NCBI GenBank assembly: GCA_039201605.1
Contig: JBCCRO010000001.1
Location: 236,002-300,001, forward strand
From: CADEDH01 sp039201605
GTDB taxonomy: Bacteria > Actinomycetota > Acidimicrobiia > Acidimicrobiales > SZUA-35
DNA: 64,000 nucleotides
Reading direction: 5' to 3'
Shown here: piece by piece, positions 13,857 to 22,622 of the stretch
Layout of the letters: every line of letters begins with the position of its first letter
Numbering within the stretch: position 1 is the first letter of the stretch
Notes under the pieces: generated by a model
What the model saw: only the letters and a program-made list of their open reading frames with translations
Told to the model about the DNA's origin: nothing
Database searches by the model: none
Made by a program: the position numbers and the translations under genes

Positions 13857-16334
13857 GTGCGTCGTTCACCCTCTTCGTTGATTCGCGGACCATGGGCGAT
13901 AGTGATTTTGGTCGTCGGTCTGCTGGGCGTGTTGCTGGCTCCGTCGTTGGCGTTCGCCCAGACGGGCGAAACCGACGAGGAGATCGTCCCGGTCGTCGCC
14001 GATGAACGGCTGGTGCCCGATCTCGTGGTGCAGATCGCCACCGGAAGCGACGCCGAGGCCGAGCTGCGGTCGGTGGCCGACGGGCTGTCCCGCCTGGCCC
14101 CGATCGAATGGGTGGTCGAGGACGGCACCGCCTCCCCGGCCCCCAATCTGCTGCTCGGCCTGGCCGAGGGCCGCGAGGAGGCAGGCCTGCGGGCGGTGAC
14201 CGCCTTCGTCGATGACCACGAGGCGGCCGAGCGGATCGCCATCGGTGGTCGCCTGGCCGACGACGCCGCCCTCCAGTCCCGTATCGGGCGCACCCTGGTC
14301 ACCGTCACCCTGCTGATGGCGGTGGTGATCGGCGGCCTCGTCGCCTGGCTCATCCGCCCCGCCCACGGCGCGCTGATCGGCCTGTCCCTGGTGGTGTCCG
14401 GGCTGGTGGCCTCCGCCGTCGGCTCCTCGGGTGCGGTCGGCTTCGACGGTTCGATGATCACCACCTCGCTGGTGGCGGTGCTGTCCGGTCTGCTCGTCGC
14501 CGCCTACCTGGCCCTCCGCCTGCTCGACTGGTTCGCCGCCCCCGACGGCGAGGACCTCGCCGACATGATCCGGCGCTCGATCGCCTCCCTCGGCATGGAG
14601 CTGGTGATGGCCGGCGTCTCCCTCGTGGTGGCGGCCGCCTTCCTGCAGATCGTCGGGCCCGGGCGCTCGGTGGCAGCCCCGGCCTTCCTCGGCGCCCTGG
14701 TCGCCGTGTTGCTCACCCTGGCCGTCGTGGCGACGGGCCTTGCCGCCCTGGAGGGTTCCGGTCGACGGGCGGTGCCGCCGGTCTTCGACGAGCGCCGAGA
14801 GGCGGCGCGCACGGTGTTCGGCACCCGGCCAAACGGTCGCGACTTCCCGATCGCCGTCATCCTGGCCTTCGGGTTCGTCTTCGGGTTCCTCGCCCTGGTC
14901 GCCATCAGCTCGGAGACGGCGCCGAACCTGGTCGACGCCGCCGACCGGACCGACGAGGCGGTGGTCGCCGTGCAGGAGCGCCTCGACGCCGGTGGCGGCG
15001 ATCCCACCGTCGCCGTCCTGGCCCGCTTCCCGGCCGGCACCGACCAGCTGGCCAAGGCCGCCTGGCTCCAGCGGGTGTCGGAGCTGCCGAACGTCGGACG
15101 GGTCGACACCACGGTGAACCGCACGGTGGCGGGGGAGACCGTCGAACTCGAGACGTCGGTGCTCGGTCCCCTCAGCGATCTGGTCGACGGCGACGAGGCC
15201 CCGACCCACGCCCTGGTCGTGCCGCTGGTCTCGGGACGCAGCGACGCCGCCGTCGATCTGGTCGATGGCATCCGGGCCGTCGAGGGGCCGGTCGAGGCCG
15301 AGCTGTCGGGCGTGCCCGTCGAGGCCGGAGTGGCAGGGGAACGGGACCGTTCGGTCGTGTGGGTCACGATCATCACCCTCACCCTGGTCGCCGGGGTCGC
15401 CGTGTTCGGCCTGACCGGCGATTGGACGCTGGCCGCCATCGTGGCCGCCCTCCGCCTGCTCGACGCCATGGCCCTCGTCGGCCTCTACCACTTGGTCGTC
15501 GGGGCGGTGTCCGGCCCCGAGCTGCTGACCGTCGTGATGGTGGTCGCCGTCGGCTCGAGCCTCTTCGAGTTCGGTGTGCTCCGTCAGCTCCTGCGGGGGC
15601 CGGCCTCCTCCAGCGAGGATCCGTTGTCGAACGCCCTCGACATCGAGGGCTGGCCCGCGGCGGTGGCCCTGGCCGGTCTGGCCATCGCCGGCCTCGGCCT
15701 CGTCGGCACCGGGGTGGGGCCGCTGTCCCGCTTCGGCGTACTGCTGGCGCTGGCCCTTCTGGTCGAGCTGATCGTCGGCTTCTGGCTGCTCCGGCCGGCC
15801 GTGCTCGGCGCCCGGGCGGTCAACGCCGCCGCCATCAGGACGGTGCGCGACGCCCTGCGATCGCTGGCCGGCGTCGGGGTGGCCCAGGACGACCACGCCC
15901 GCCTCCACGCCGCGGTGTCGTCGCTCCTGCTCACCGAGTTCCAGTTCCAGGCCGATCCCGGGGTGGCCAACATGGAGGACGTGTTCGTTCCCAACACCCC
16001 GCTGTTCCGCAACGCCGTCGATCACCATCGCAACCTCGCCCAGGCCGGGCTGCGGATCACGGGCCGCAGCCCGCAGCTGCGCGATCTGCAGGTGGTGGCC
16101 CTGGAGGATCAGTCGACGGTGAACGTGACGGTCGACCACCCGATCCGGCAGCTGATCGACCACAGCGGCAAGGTGGTCGGGGTTCGCAAGCCGGAGCGGC
16201 GCACCATGATGCTGTGGTTGGACGAGGGCCGGTGGGGCCATCGCATCGCCGACTCCGTCGAGCTCGGGGCCCAGGCCCTGGCCGCCGCGCCGGCGCCGGC
16301 CGCCGGCCAGGCGCTGTCCCTGTCGGTCGAGTAG
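13857..16334 (+). CDS. MMPL/RND-type membrane transport protein
   Basis: GTG at 13857 starts an 825-residue protein; no clear ribosome site is present and TTG at 13854 is an alternative. The N-terminus looks like a signal peptide (hydrophobic WAIVILVVGLLGVLLAP, then AFA-Q). It is followed by an extracytoplasmic domain (about 25-130), a bundle of membrane helices (about 140-310), a second extracytoplasmic domain (about 350-490), a second bundle (about 500-660) and a soluble C-terminal domain. This two-fold repeat is the RND/MMPL plan. Actinobacterial members export lipids or small molecules across the inner membrane. No proton-relay aspartate could be assigned with confidence, and no partner genes are adjacent, so the cargo is unknown. 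Confidence 0.72.
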   Translation: MRRSPSSLIRGPWAIVILVVGLLGVLLAPSLAFAQTGETDEEIVPVVADERLVPDLVVQIATGSDAEAELRSVADGLSRLAPIEWVVEDGTASPAPNLLLGLAEGREEAGLRAVTAFVDDHEAAERIAIGGRLADDAALQSRIGRTLVTVTLLMAVVIGGLVAWLIRPAHGALIGLSLVVSGLVASAVGSSGAVGFDGSMITTSLVAVLSGLLVAAYLALRLLDWFAAPDGEDLADMIRRSIASLGMELVMAGVSLVVAAAFLQIVGPGRSVAAPAFLGALVAVLLTLAVVATGLAALEGSGRRAVPPVFDERREAARTVFGTRPNGRDFPIAVILAFGFVFGFLALVAISSETAPNLVDAADRTDEAVVAVQERLDAGGGDPTVAVLARFPAGTDQLAKAAWLQRVSELPNVGRVDTTVNRTVAGETVELETSVLGPLSDLVDGDEAPTHALVVPLVSGRSDAAVDLVDGIRAVEGPVEAELSGVPVEAGVAGERDRSVVWVTIITLTLVAGVAVFGLTGDWTLAAIVAALRLLDAMALVGLYHLVVGAVSGPELLTVVMVVAVGSSLFEFGVLRQLLRGPASSSEDPLSNALDIEGWPAAVALAGLAIAGLGLVGTGVGPLSRFGVLLALALLVELIVGFWLLRPAVLGARAVNAAAIRTVRDALRSLAGVGVAQDDHARLHAAVSSLLLTEFQFQADPGVANMEDVFVPNTPLFRNAVDHHRNLAQAGLRITGRSPQLRDLQVVALEDQSTVNVTVDHPIRQLIDHSGKVVGVRKPERRTMMLWLDEGRWGHRIADSVELGAQALAAAPAPAAGQALSLSVE

Positions 16335-16436
16335 GCCCCAGCCGCGGCCTTGTGGCCCGCATGACGACGGCGTTACCGCCGGGGTGACGTACGGCCCTGC
16401 CGCTCCGGAAGGCTTGTAGCCTGCAAGGGGTTTGCT

Positions 16437-16462
16437 GGGGTCGGGTGTGGTACCCGGACCCC
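16437..16462 (+). promoter_or_regulatory. stable hairpin next to the cbs ribosome site
   Basis: GGGGTCGGGT (16437-16446) pairs with ACCCGGACCCC (16452-16462) over 10 bp with one bulged G and loop GTGGT. The ribosome site GGAAGGA begins two bases later at 16464. This position could influence translation of the cbs-metB operon. Confidence 0.35.
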
Positions 16463-16476
16463 CGGAAGGACGTCCC

Positions 16477-17868
16477 ATGGAGATCGCGGATTCGGTGCTC
16501 GAACTGATCGGCAACACGCCGATGGTCCGACTGCGCAAGGTGACCGGCGAGCTGAGCTGTCCGGTCGTCCTCAAGCTCGAGACGACGAACCCCGGTGGCA
16601 GCGCCAAGGACCGCCCCGCCCTCCAGATGATCGACGACGCCGAGCGCGACGGCCTGCTCAAGCCGGGCGGCACCATCGTCGAGCCCACATCGGGCAACAC
16701 CGGGGTCGGGTTGGCCATCGTGGCCGCCCAGCGGGGCTACGGCTGCGTGTTCGTCGTGACCGACAAGGTCGCCCCGGAGAAGGTCGACCTGCTGCGGTCC
16801 TACGGCGCCGAGGTGGTGGTCTGCCCCGGTGCCGTCGAGCCCGAGGATCCGGCCTCCTACTACTCGACCGCCGACCGTCTGTCGCGCGAGATCCCGGGCG
16901 CCTTCCGCCCCAACCAGTACGGCAACCCCTCCAACCCGGCGGCCCACGTGGCCACCACCGGCCCGGAGATCTGGCGTCAGACCGACGGCAGGATCACGCA
17001 CTTCGTCGCCGGGGCCGGTACCGGCGGCACCCTGTCCGGCGTCGGCCAGTACCTGAAGTCGGTGGCCCCGCAGGTCCAGATCGTGGCCGCCGACCCCGAG
17101 GGTTCGGTGTACTCGGGTGGCTCCGGCCGTCCCTATCTGGTCGAAGGCGTCGGCGAGGATTTCTGGCCGACCACCTACGACGCCGAGGTCGTCGACCGGG
17201 TGATCGCCGTGTCCGATCGCAACTCGTTCCTCACCGCCCGCCGGGTGACCGAGGCCGAGGGCATCCACATCGGTGGCTCCGGAGGCACGGCGGTCGCCGC
17301 CGGTCTCGAGCTGGCGGCCGAGCTCGGCCCCGACGACCTGGTGGTGGTCCTCATCCCCGATTCGGGACGCGGCTACCTGAGCCGGGTCTTCAACGACGAA
17401 TGGATGGCGGGCTACGGCTTCCTGTCCTCCGACGGACCGGTGGTGGCCGACGTGCTGGCGGCCAAGGAGGACGACATCCCGCCGCTGCTCTACGTCCAAC
17501 CCGAGGACCAGGTGCGGGGCGTCGTCGAGCTCATGCACACCCATGACGTGTCCCAGCTGCCGGTGGCCAAGGGCGAGATGCCGCTGGCCGCAGCCGAGGT
17601 GATGGGCTCGATCGACGAGCTTCGCATCATGGAGGCCGCCTTCGGCGACCCGACGGTCCTCGACGGCTCGGTGGCCGACGTGATGAGCCCCAAGATGCCG
17701 ACCATCGGCATCGGGCAGACGGTCGATCTGGCCGTCCGCCTGCTCGACCTCGCCCCCGCCCTGCTGGTGTTGGACGGCGGCCGCCCCCGCACGGTGGTGG
17801 CCCGGGCCGACCTGCTGGCCTTTCTCTCCCAGGAACAAGAACGCGGTCTCGACTCGGTCGAGGCGTAG
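16477..17868 (+). CDS. cbs: cystathionine beta-synthase with C-terminal CBS domains
   Basis: A PLP enzyme that condenses serine with homocysteine to cystathionine, the first step of reverse transsulfuration. The 463-residue length and two C-terminal CBS domains (about 330-455) separate it from plain cysteine synthase. ELIGNTPMVRL, the PLP lysine in GGSAKDRPAL, TSGNTGVGLAI and GAGTGGTLSGV are the fold-type II motifs. ATG at 16477 has GGAAGGA 6 bases upstream. It is followed 10 bases later by a cystathionine gamma-synthase/lyase gene, which supports the transsulfuration role. Some actinobacterial members may use O-acetylserine instead. Confidence 0.93.
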   Translation: MEIADSVLELIGNTPMVRLRKVTGELSCPVVLKLETTNPGGSAKDRPALQMIDDAERDGLLKPGGTIVEPTSGNTGVGLAIVAAQRGYGCVFVVTDKVAPEKVDLLRSYGAEVVVCPGAVEPEDPASYYSTADRLSREIPGAFRPNQYGNPSNPAAHVATTGPEIWRQTDGRITHFVAGAGTGGTLSGVGQYLKSVAPQVQIVAADPEGSVYSGGSGRPYLVEGVGEDFWPTTYDAEVVDRVIAVSDRNSFLTARRVTEAEGIHIGGSGGTAVAAGLELAAELGPDDLVVVLIPDSGRGYLSRVFNDEWMAGYGFLSSDGPVVADVLAAKEDDIPPLLYVQPEDQVRGVVELMHTHDVSQLPVAKGEMPLAAAEVMGSIDELRIMEAAFGDPTVLDGSVADVMSPKMPTIGIGQTVDLAVRLLDLAPALLVLDGGRPRTVVARADLLAFLSQEQERGLDSVEA

Positions 17869-17878
17869 GAGCTACACG

Positions 17879-19075
17879 ATGACCGAACCACACGACAACG
17901 ACGTCAACCAGGATCCGGCCGCCGGGAACCCCGCCGACGGTTGGGGCTTCGCCACCAAGGCGATCCACGTCGGCCAGGATCCGGAGCCGATCACCGGGGC
18001 GGTCACCGTCCCGGTGTTCCAGACCTCCACCTTCGCCCAGCCCGAGGTGGGCAAGCACACGGGCTACGAGTACGCCCGCACCGGCAACCCCACCCGCACC
18101 GCCCTGCAGACGGCGCTGGCCGCCCTGGAGGGTGCGGCCCACGGCGTGTCCTTCGCCAGTGGCCTGGCCGCCGAGGACGCCATCCTTCGCCTACTCGTGC
18201 CCGGCGACCACATCGTCATGGGGAACGACGCCTACGGCGGCACCTTCCGCCTGATCTCCAAGGTGTTCGCCCCGCTCGGCATCACCTGGTCGGCCCACGA
18301 TCTGTCCGACCCGGCCACCGTCGGCGACGACTGGCCCGAGGCGACCAAGCTGGTGTGGGTCGAGACGCCGACCAACCCGCTCCTCACCGTGGTCGACATC
18401 GAGGCCGTAGCCGCCGTCGCCGCTCGGGCCGGGGCCCGTCTGGTCGTCGACAACACCTTCGCCACCCCCTACCTGCAGCGTCCGCTGGAGCACGGGGCCG
18501 ACCTGGTCGTCCACTCGACCACCAAGTACATCGGCGGCCACTCCGACGTCGTCGGCGGCTTCGTCGCCACCGACGACGGCGAGGTGCACGACCACCTGAC
18601 CTTCATCCAGAACGCCGTTGGCGCCGTCCCCGCCCCTTGGGACTGCTACCTCACCCTGCGCGGGGTGAAGACCCTCGCCCTGCGGATGGACCGCCACAAC
18701 CAGAACGCGGCGGCCGTCGTCGACCTGCTCCAGTCGCACCCGGCGGTGTCCGGTGTGCTCTACCCGGGCCTGCCCGGCCACCCCGGCCACGCCGCGGCCA
18801 AGAAGCAGATGCGCGGCTACGGGGGCATGGTCAGCTTCCGGGTCGGCAGCCGTGACAAGGCCACCCGGATCATCGAGTCGACCGAGGTGTTCACCCTGGC
18901 CGAGTCACTGGGGGCGGTGGAGTCGCTGATCGAGCATCCCGGCGTCATGACCCACGCCTCGGCCGCCGGCTCGCCCCTCGAGGTGCCGGACGACCTCGTG
19001 CGCCTGTCGATCGGCATCGAGGACACCGCCGACCTCCTGGCCGACCTGGGCCGGGCCCTCGACAGCGTCCGGTGA
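17879..19075 (+). CDS. metB: cystathionine gamma-synthase / gamma-lyase
   Basis: A Cys/Met-metabolism PLP enzyme of 398 residues. The PLP lysine is in HSTTKYIGGHSD, with YARTGNPTR, NDAYGGTFRL, WVETPTNPLL and VDNTFATPYLQRP as supporting motifs. Family members make cystathionine from activated homoserine or cleave it to cysteine, and sequence alone does not decide between them. Its place 10 bases after cbs favours cystathionine lyase activity (reverse transsulfuration). The product annotation metB follows the usual actinobacterial name. Confidence 0.92.
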   Translation: MTEPHDNDVNQDPAAGNPADGWGFATKAIHVGQDPEPITGAVTVPVFQTSTFAQPEVGKHTGYEYARTGNPTRTALQTALAALEGAAHGVSFASGLAAEDAILRLLVPGDHIVMGNDAYGGTFRLISKVFAPLGITWSAHDLSDPATVGDDWPEATKLVWVETPTNPLLTVVDIEAVAAVAARAGARLVVDNTFATPYLQRPLEHGADLVVHSTTKYIGGHSDVVGGFVATDDGEVHDHLTFIQNAVGAVPAPWDCYLTLRGVKTLALRMDRHNQNAAAVVDLLQSHPAVSGVLYPGLPGHPGHAAAKKQMRGYGGMVSFRVGSRDKATRIIESTEVFTLAESLGAVESLIEHPGVMTHASAAGSPLEVPDDLVRLSIGIEDTADLLADLGRALDSVR

Positions 19076-20010
19076 GCACCGGATCCGGGGGCGGCGGGAG
19101 CCGGATCGCCGTCGAGCCCAAGACCGGCCGCTACGAGTCGCTGGAGGCGGCCGTCGTCGCCGCCGGGGGAGAGGTGGCGGTCCCGACCGAGGCCGACGCT
19201 CTGGTGTGGGCCGACGCCCACGCCGACCCGGCCGATCTGGCCGCCACCATCGCCAAGGGACCGGGCATCCGGTGGGTGGCGCTGCCGTTCGCGGGGATCG
19301 AGCCCTACGTGCCCCACCTCGATCACGACCGCACGTGGACGTGCGCCCGCGGCGTGTACGCCCGCCCGGTGGCCGAGCACGTGCTGACCTCGGCCCTGGC
19401 CGGTCTGCGGGGTTTCGTCGGCTACGCACGCGCCACCACGTGGAGTGCGCCGGTGGGGGAGAACCTGCTCGACGGCGACGTGGTGATCTTCGGCGCCGGA
19501 GGCATCACCGAGGAGCTGCTCAAGCTGCTGGCACCCTTCGAGTGCACCACCACGGTCGTCCGACGCCGACCCGATCCGCTGCCCGGGGCCGATCGCACCG
19601 TGGCCATGGCCGACCGGCTCGACGTGCTGGGTGGGGCCGACCTGGTCGTCCTGGCCCTGGCCCTGACCCCGGAGAACCACGGCTTCTTCGGGGCGGCGGA
19701 GCTGGCGGCCATGGCTCCCCACGCCTGGCTCGTCAACGTGGCCCGGGGTGGGCACGTCGACAACGACGCCCTCCTCGCCGCCACCACCGAGGGCCGGATC
19801 GGCGGCGCCGTGCTCGACGTGACCGAACCCGAGCCGCTGCCGGACGACCACCCACTGTGGGCGGTGCCCAACGTGTTGATCACCCCCCACATCGGCAACA
19901 CCCCGGAGATGGGCGTTCCCCTGCTGGCCGCCCACATCGAGGCCAACGTGGCCGCCTTCATCGCCGGTGAGCCGCTCGCCGGCGTGGTCGACGTCGACGC
20001 CGGGTACTGA
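19072..20010 (+). CDS. D-isomer-specific 2-hydroxyacid dehydrogenase
   Basis: This 312-residue NAD-dependent oxidoreductase has the catalytic Arg in NVARGGHVDNDAL, Glu in VTEPEPLPDDHP and His in ITPHIGNTPE. The Rossmann loop reads GAGGIT instead of GxGxxG, with the last glycine replaced, which may change cofactor binding. The N-terminal substrate domain is short. Its GTG start overlaps the metB stop by 4 bases (GTGA), so it is translated with the transsulfuration genes. A role on a 2-keto or 2-hydroxy acid from sulfur amino acid metabolism is a reasonable guess. Confidence 0.85.
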   Translation: MSTGSGGGGSRIAVEPKTGRYESLEAAVVAAGGEVAVPTEADALVWADAHADPADLAATIAKGPGIRWVALPFAGIEPYVPHLDHDRTWTCARGVYARPVAEHVLTSALAGLRGFVGYARATTWSAPVGENLLDGDVVIFGAGGITEELLKLLAPFECTTTVVRRRPDPLPGADRTVAMADRLDVLGGADLVVLALALTPENHGFFGAAELAAMAPHAWLVNVARGGHVDNDALLAATTEGRIGGAVLDVTEPEPLPDDHPLWAVPNVLITPHIGNTPEMGVPLLAAHIEANVAAFIAGEPLAGVVDVDAGY

Positions 20011-20086
20011 TCGCTTCAGCTGAGGAAGCCGGTATCAGGCCGGTGCCGGCCGACTCATCCAGGAGACGGGCCAAGTCCGGGGCCTC

Positions 20087-20092
20087 TAGAAT
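20087..20092 (+). promoter_or_regulatory. -10 box candidate for the Hsp70-like gene
   Basis: TAGAAT lies 40 bases before the GTG start. No good -35 hexamer is visible at 16-18 bases spacing. Confidence 0.3.
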
Positions 20093-20131
20093 CGAACTGC
20101 GGTGCATGGGTAGCTGCGAGGGAGAGTATTG

Positions 20132-21943
20132 GTGAGCTATCAGCTTGGGGTCGATGTCGGAACGACATTCAGCGCGGCGGCGGTCCATCGTGACGGTCGG
20201 GCTGCGATCGCCACGCTGGGTGGTCGGGCGCCGAGCATCCCGTCGGTGGTGCTGCTCCGGGAGGACGGCACCTACCTCACCGGTGACGCCGCCGAGCGCC
20301 GGGCCGCCAGCGAGCCGGAGCGGGTGGTCCGCGAGTTCAAGCGTCGCCTGGGCGACAGCACCCCGATCATCGTCGGTGGCGCCCCCCACTCGGCCGAATC
20401 GCTGACGGCCAAGCTGCTCGGCGCCATCGTCGACAAGGTGGCCGAGGGCGAGGGGGGCCGACCGGACAAGGTCGTCGTCACCCGACCGGCCAACTGGGGC
20501 GAGTTCAAGATCGACCTGCTGAGTCAGGCCGCCCGCCTGGCCGGCATCGATCCCGACGTCCTCGACTTCATCACCGAGCCCGAGGCGGCCGCCATCTCCT
20601 ACGCCGCCCAGGAGCGGGTGGCCCAGGGCGAGATCATCGCCGTCTACGACCTGGGGGGCGGCACGTTCGACGCCGCCGTCCTGGAGCGGACGACGGCGTC
20701 GTTCAAGATCATCGGTCGGCCCGAGGGCATCGAGCGTCTCGGCGGGATCGACTTCAGTGCCGCGGTCTTCGCCCACGTCGGCAACAGCCTGGGCGATGCC
20801 CTGACCGAGCTCGATCCGGCCGACCCGGCGGCGCTGGCCGCCGTGGCCCGGCTGCGACGGGACTGCGTGGAGGCCAAGGAGGCCCTGTCGTCGGACACCG
20901 ACGCCGTCATCCCCGTGCTGCTGCCCAGCCTGCAGACCGAGGTCCGGATCACCCGGGCCGAGTTCGAGGGGCTGATCCGGCCCTCGCTGCTCGACACGGT
21001 CGGGGCCATGGAGCGGGCGATCGCCTCCGCCGATCTGGCCATGGAGGACGTGACCCGGATCCTGCTCGTCGGCGGCTCAAGCCGCATCCCGCTGGTAGCC
21101 CAGATGGTGTCGTCCCAGTTGGCTCGGCCGGTGGCGGTCGACACCCACCCCAAGCACACCGTGGCTGTCGGCGCCGCCTTCGCCGCCGGCGGCATCCTCG
21201 AGGAGATCGACGCCATCGAGCAGACCGGGCAGATCCCGGCCAAGATGATTCCCGGTCCCGACCTCGACCCGGCCAAGCTCGACGGCGACAGTGCGGCGGC
21301 CGGTTCCGCCGGCGTTGACGACGACGAGGCCGGCATGGGCTTCGTCGCCGGACAGACCCGCATCTCCGACCGGCCCCTCCCCGGGCCCCAGCTGGTCCAG
21401 ACCCCGGACAGCGTCGTCAACACGCCGGCGGCCAAGGCCGAGCCGGTCACGCCGCCCGACGTCGGCCGCCCCGGCGGCCCCGGCGGGCCCGGTTCGCAGC
21501 GACCCCAGAAGGCCCGCCCCGTCACCTCGCCCGGTATCGCTCCACCCCCGATGACGCCGCCCAACCGGGCCGGCGCCGCCGCCGGCCTCGGCGGCCAGCG
21601 GCCCCAGAAGGCCGAGCGGGTGCAGTTCCCCGGTGAGCCGCCGCCCAAGGCCCAACCCGTCGTCGGCCCCGGTCAGCCGCCCCCGCAGGTGGCGCCGCCC
21701 GGTGTCGCCCGGCCCGGAGGGGTCGGTCAGGCCCCCAACCCCCTGCACGGCGTCGGCCCCCTCCACGGTTCGGCCGGCCCCCTTCGGGGTGCGGTCGGCG
21801 GCGCCCAGAGCCACGGTCGACCCCCCGGCCCGGTCCAGGGCGCCGACACCGGCGGGTCCGGCGGCAATTCGGCCCTGCTGTGGGTCGCGGTGCTGGCCGT
21901 GATCATCGCCGTGCTGGTGCTGGTGGCCGTCCTGGCCAACTGA
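20132..21943 (+). CDS. membrane-anchored Hsp70-family protein with proline-rich tail
   Basis: GTG at 20132, with GGGAGAG 7-8 bases before it, starts a 603-residue protein. Residues 1-360 are an Hsp70/actin-type ATPase: LGVDVGTTFSAAAVH (phosphate 1), YDLGGGTFDAAVL (phosphate 2) and LLVGGSSRIPLV (adenosine). The DnaK substrate-binding domain is absent. Instead there is a Pro/Gly/Lys-rich linker (about 420-570) with repeated QRPQKA / KAxPV units, then a C-terminal hydrophobic helix (about 580-601). The ATPase should be cytoplasmic and tethered by its tail. Actinobacterial proteins of this design are known only as Hsp70 family or molecular chaperone DnaK-like; the client is unknown. Confidence 0.85.
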   Translation: MSYQLGVDVGTTFSAAAVHRDGRAAIATLGGRAPSIPSVVLLREDGTYLTGDAAERRAASEPERVVREFKRRLGDSTPIIVGGAPHSAESLTAKLLGAIVDKVAEGEGGRPDKVVVTRPANWGEFKIDLLSQAARLAGIDPDVLDFITEPEAAAISYAAQERVAQGEIIAVYDLGGGTFDAAVLERTTASFKIIGRPEGIERLGGIDFSAAVFAHVGNSLGDALTELDPADPAALAAVARLRRDCVEAKEALSSDTDAVIPVLLPSLQTEVRITRAEFEGLIRPSLLDTVGAMERAIASADLAMEDVTRILLVGGSSRIPLVAQMVSSQLARPVAVDTHPKHTVAVGAAFAAGGILEEIDAIEQTGQIPAKMIPGPDLDPAKLDGDSAAAGSAGVDDDEAGMGFVAGQTRISDRPLPGPQLVQTPDSVVNTPAAKAEPVTPPDVGRPGGPGGPGSQRPQKARPVTSPGIAPPPMTPPNRAGAAAGLGGQRPQKAERVQFPGEPPPKAQPVVGPGQPPPQVAPPGVARPGGVGQAPNPLHGVGPLHGSAGPLRGAVGGAQSHGRPPGPVQGADTGGSGGNSALLWVAVLAVIIAVLVLVAVLAN

Positions 21944-21958
21944 TCCGGCCGATTCCCA

Positions 21959-21980
21959 CCCCTCGGTCGCCACGGAGGGG
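21959..21980 (+). terminator. possible terminator after the Hsp70-like gene
   Basis: CCCCTC (21959-21964) pairs with GAGGGG (21975-21980) around a 10-base loop, 16 bases after the stop codon. There is no T-run. Confidence 0.3.
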
Positions 21981-22111
21981 GGCAAACGCCGAATTGGCTG
22001 CGACAATCGGCCTCGATGCCGACGCACGTCGTCGTGATGTCGTAAGTTCTGCGGAGTCCGGGCTGCGCCCGTCGCCGCAGGATCGGTCACCACAACCCTC
22101 AGGAGGATCAC

Positions 22112-22573
22112 ATGACCGTCACCACCCGTCTGCTCAACCTGCTCGATCGCCGTCGGCCCGCCTCGGTCCTCTCGGCGCACTGCGATGGGCCGTGTGGTGT
22201 CTATGACCCCGCCAGCGCCCGGATCGCCGCCGAGTCGGTCAAGGCCATGACGCAGAAGCTGCTCGACCTCGACATGTCGTCCGAGGGCGCCCACAACACC
22301 TACTCCCGATTCGTCACGATCAAGGAGGAGCAGGCCGAGCTGGTCAAGATCGAGCTCAACATCCTGCAGAACGACTACTTCAAGCCGGTGCACCTCGAGG
22401 CCTACCCCGACCTGCTGAACACCTTTTGGAACGCGGTGAAGGCCGCTTCGGCCTGCAAGCAGTCGATCAGCATCGAGGCCGCCGACGACCTGCTGACCCA
22501 GGTCGAGGCGATCCACAACATCTTCTGGGCCACCAAGGGCCGCGAGGTGCCCTGGGTGCTCGCCACCGCCTGA
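22112..22573 (+). CDS. sodN: nickel superoxide dismutase precursor
   Basis: A cytosolic Ni-SOD of 153 residues that dismutates superoxide. The first 22 residues are a leader that must be removed to expose His23 as the new N-terminus. The nickel hook HCDGPCGVY (His1, Cys2, Cys6, Tyr9 of the mature chain) follows directly. The mature 131-residue four-helix protein forms a hexamer in known cases. AGGAGGA lies 6 bases before the ATG. The maturation peptidase gene sodX is 49 bases downstream, the classical arrangement. Nickel-responsive control is usual for sodN; I could not identify a clear operator in the 168 bases upstream. Confidence 0.97.
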   Translation: MTVTTRLLNLLDRRRPASVLSAHCDGPCGVYDPASARIAAESVKAMTQKLLDLDMSSEGAHNTYSRFVTIKEEQAELVKIELNILQNDYFKPVHLEAYPDLLNTFWNAVKAASACKQSISIEAADDLLTQVEAIHNIFWATKGREVPWVLATA

Positions 22574-22622
22574 TCGGCGGTTCGATGGCCGGCCCGACGG
22601 CCGACCCGATCGGCAGGGCCCC

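Noticed and set aside
16335..16476. SAM or cobalamin riboswitch before cbs
   Set aside because: I could not find the conserved core of any known riboswitch; only simple hairpins are visible.
13866..16718. 950-codon minus-strand frame opposite the MMPL-like gene
   Set aside because: Translation is His/Gly/Asp-rich antisense noise; the plus strand has clear membrane helices and family pattern.
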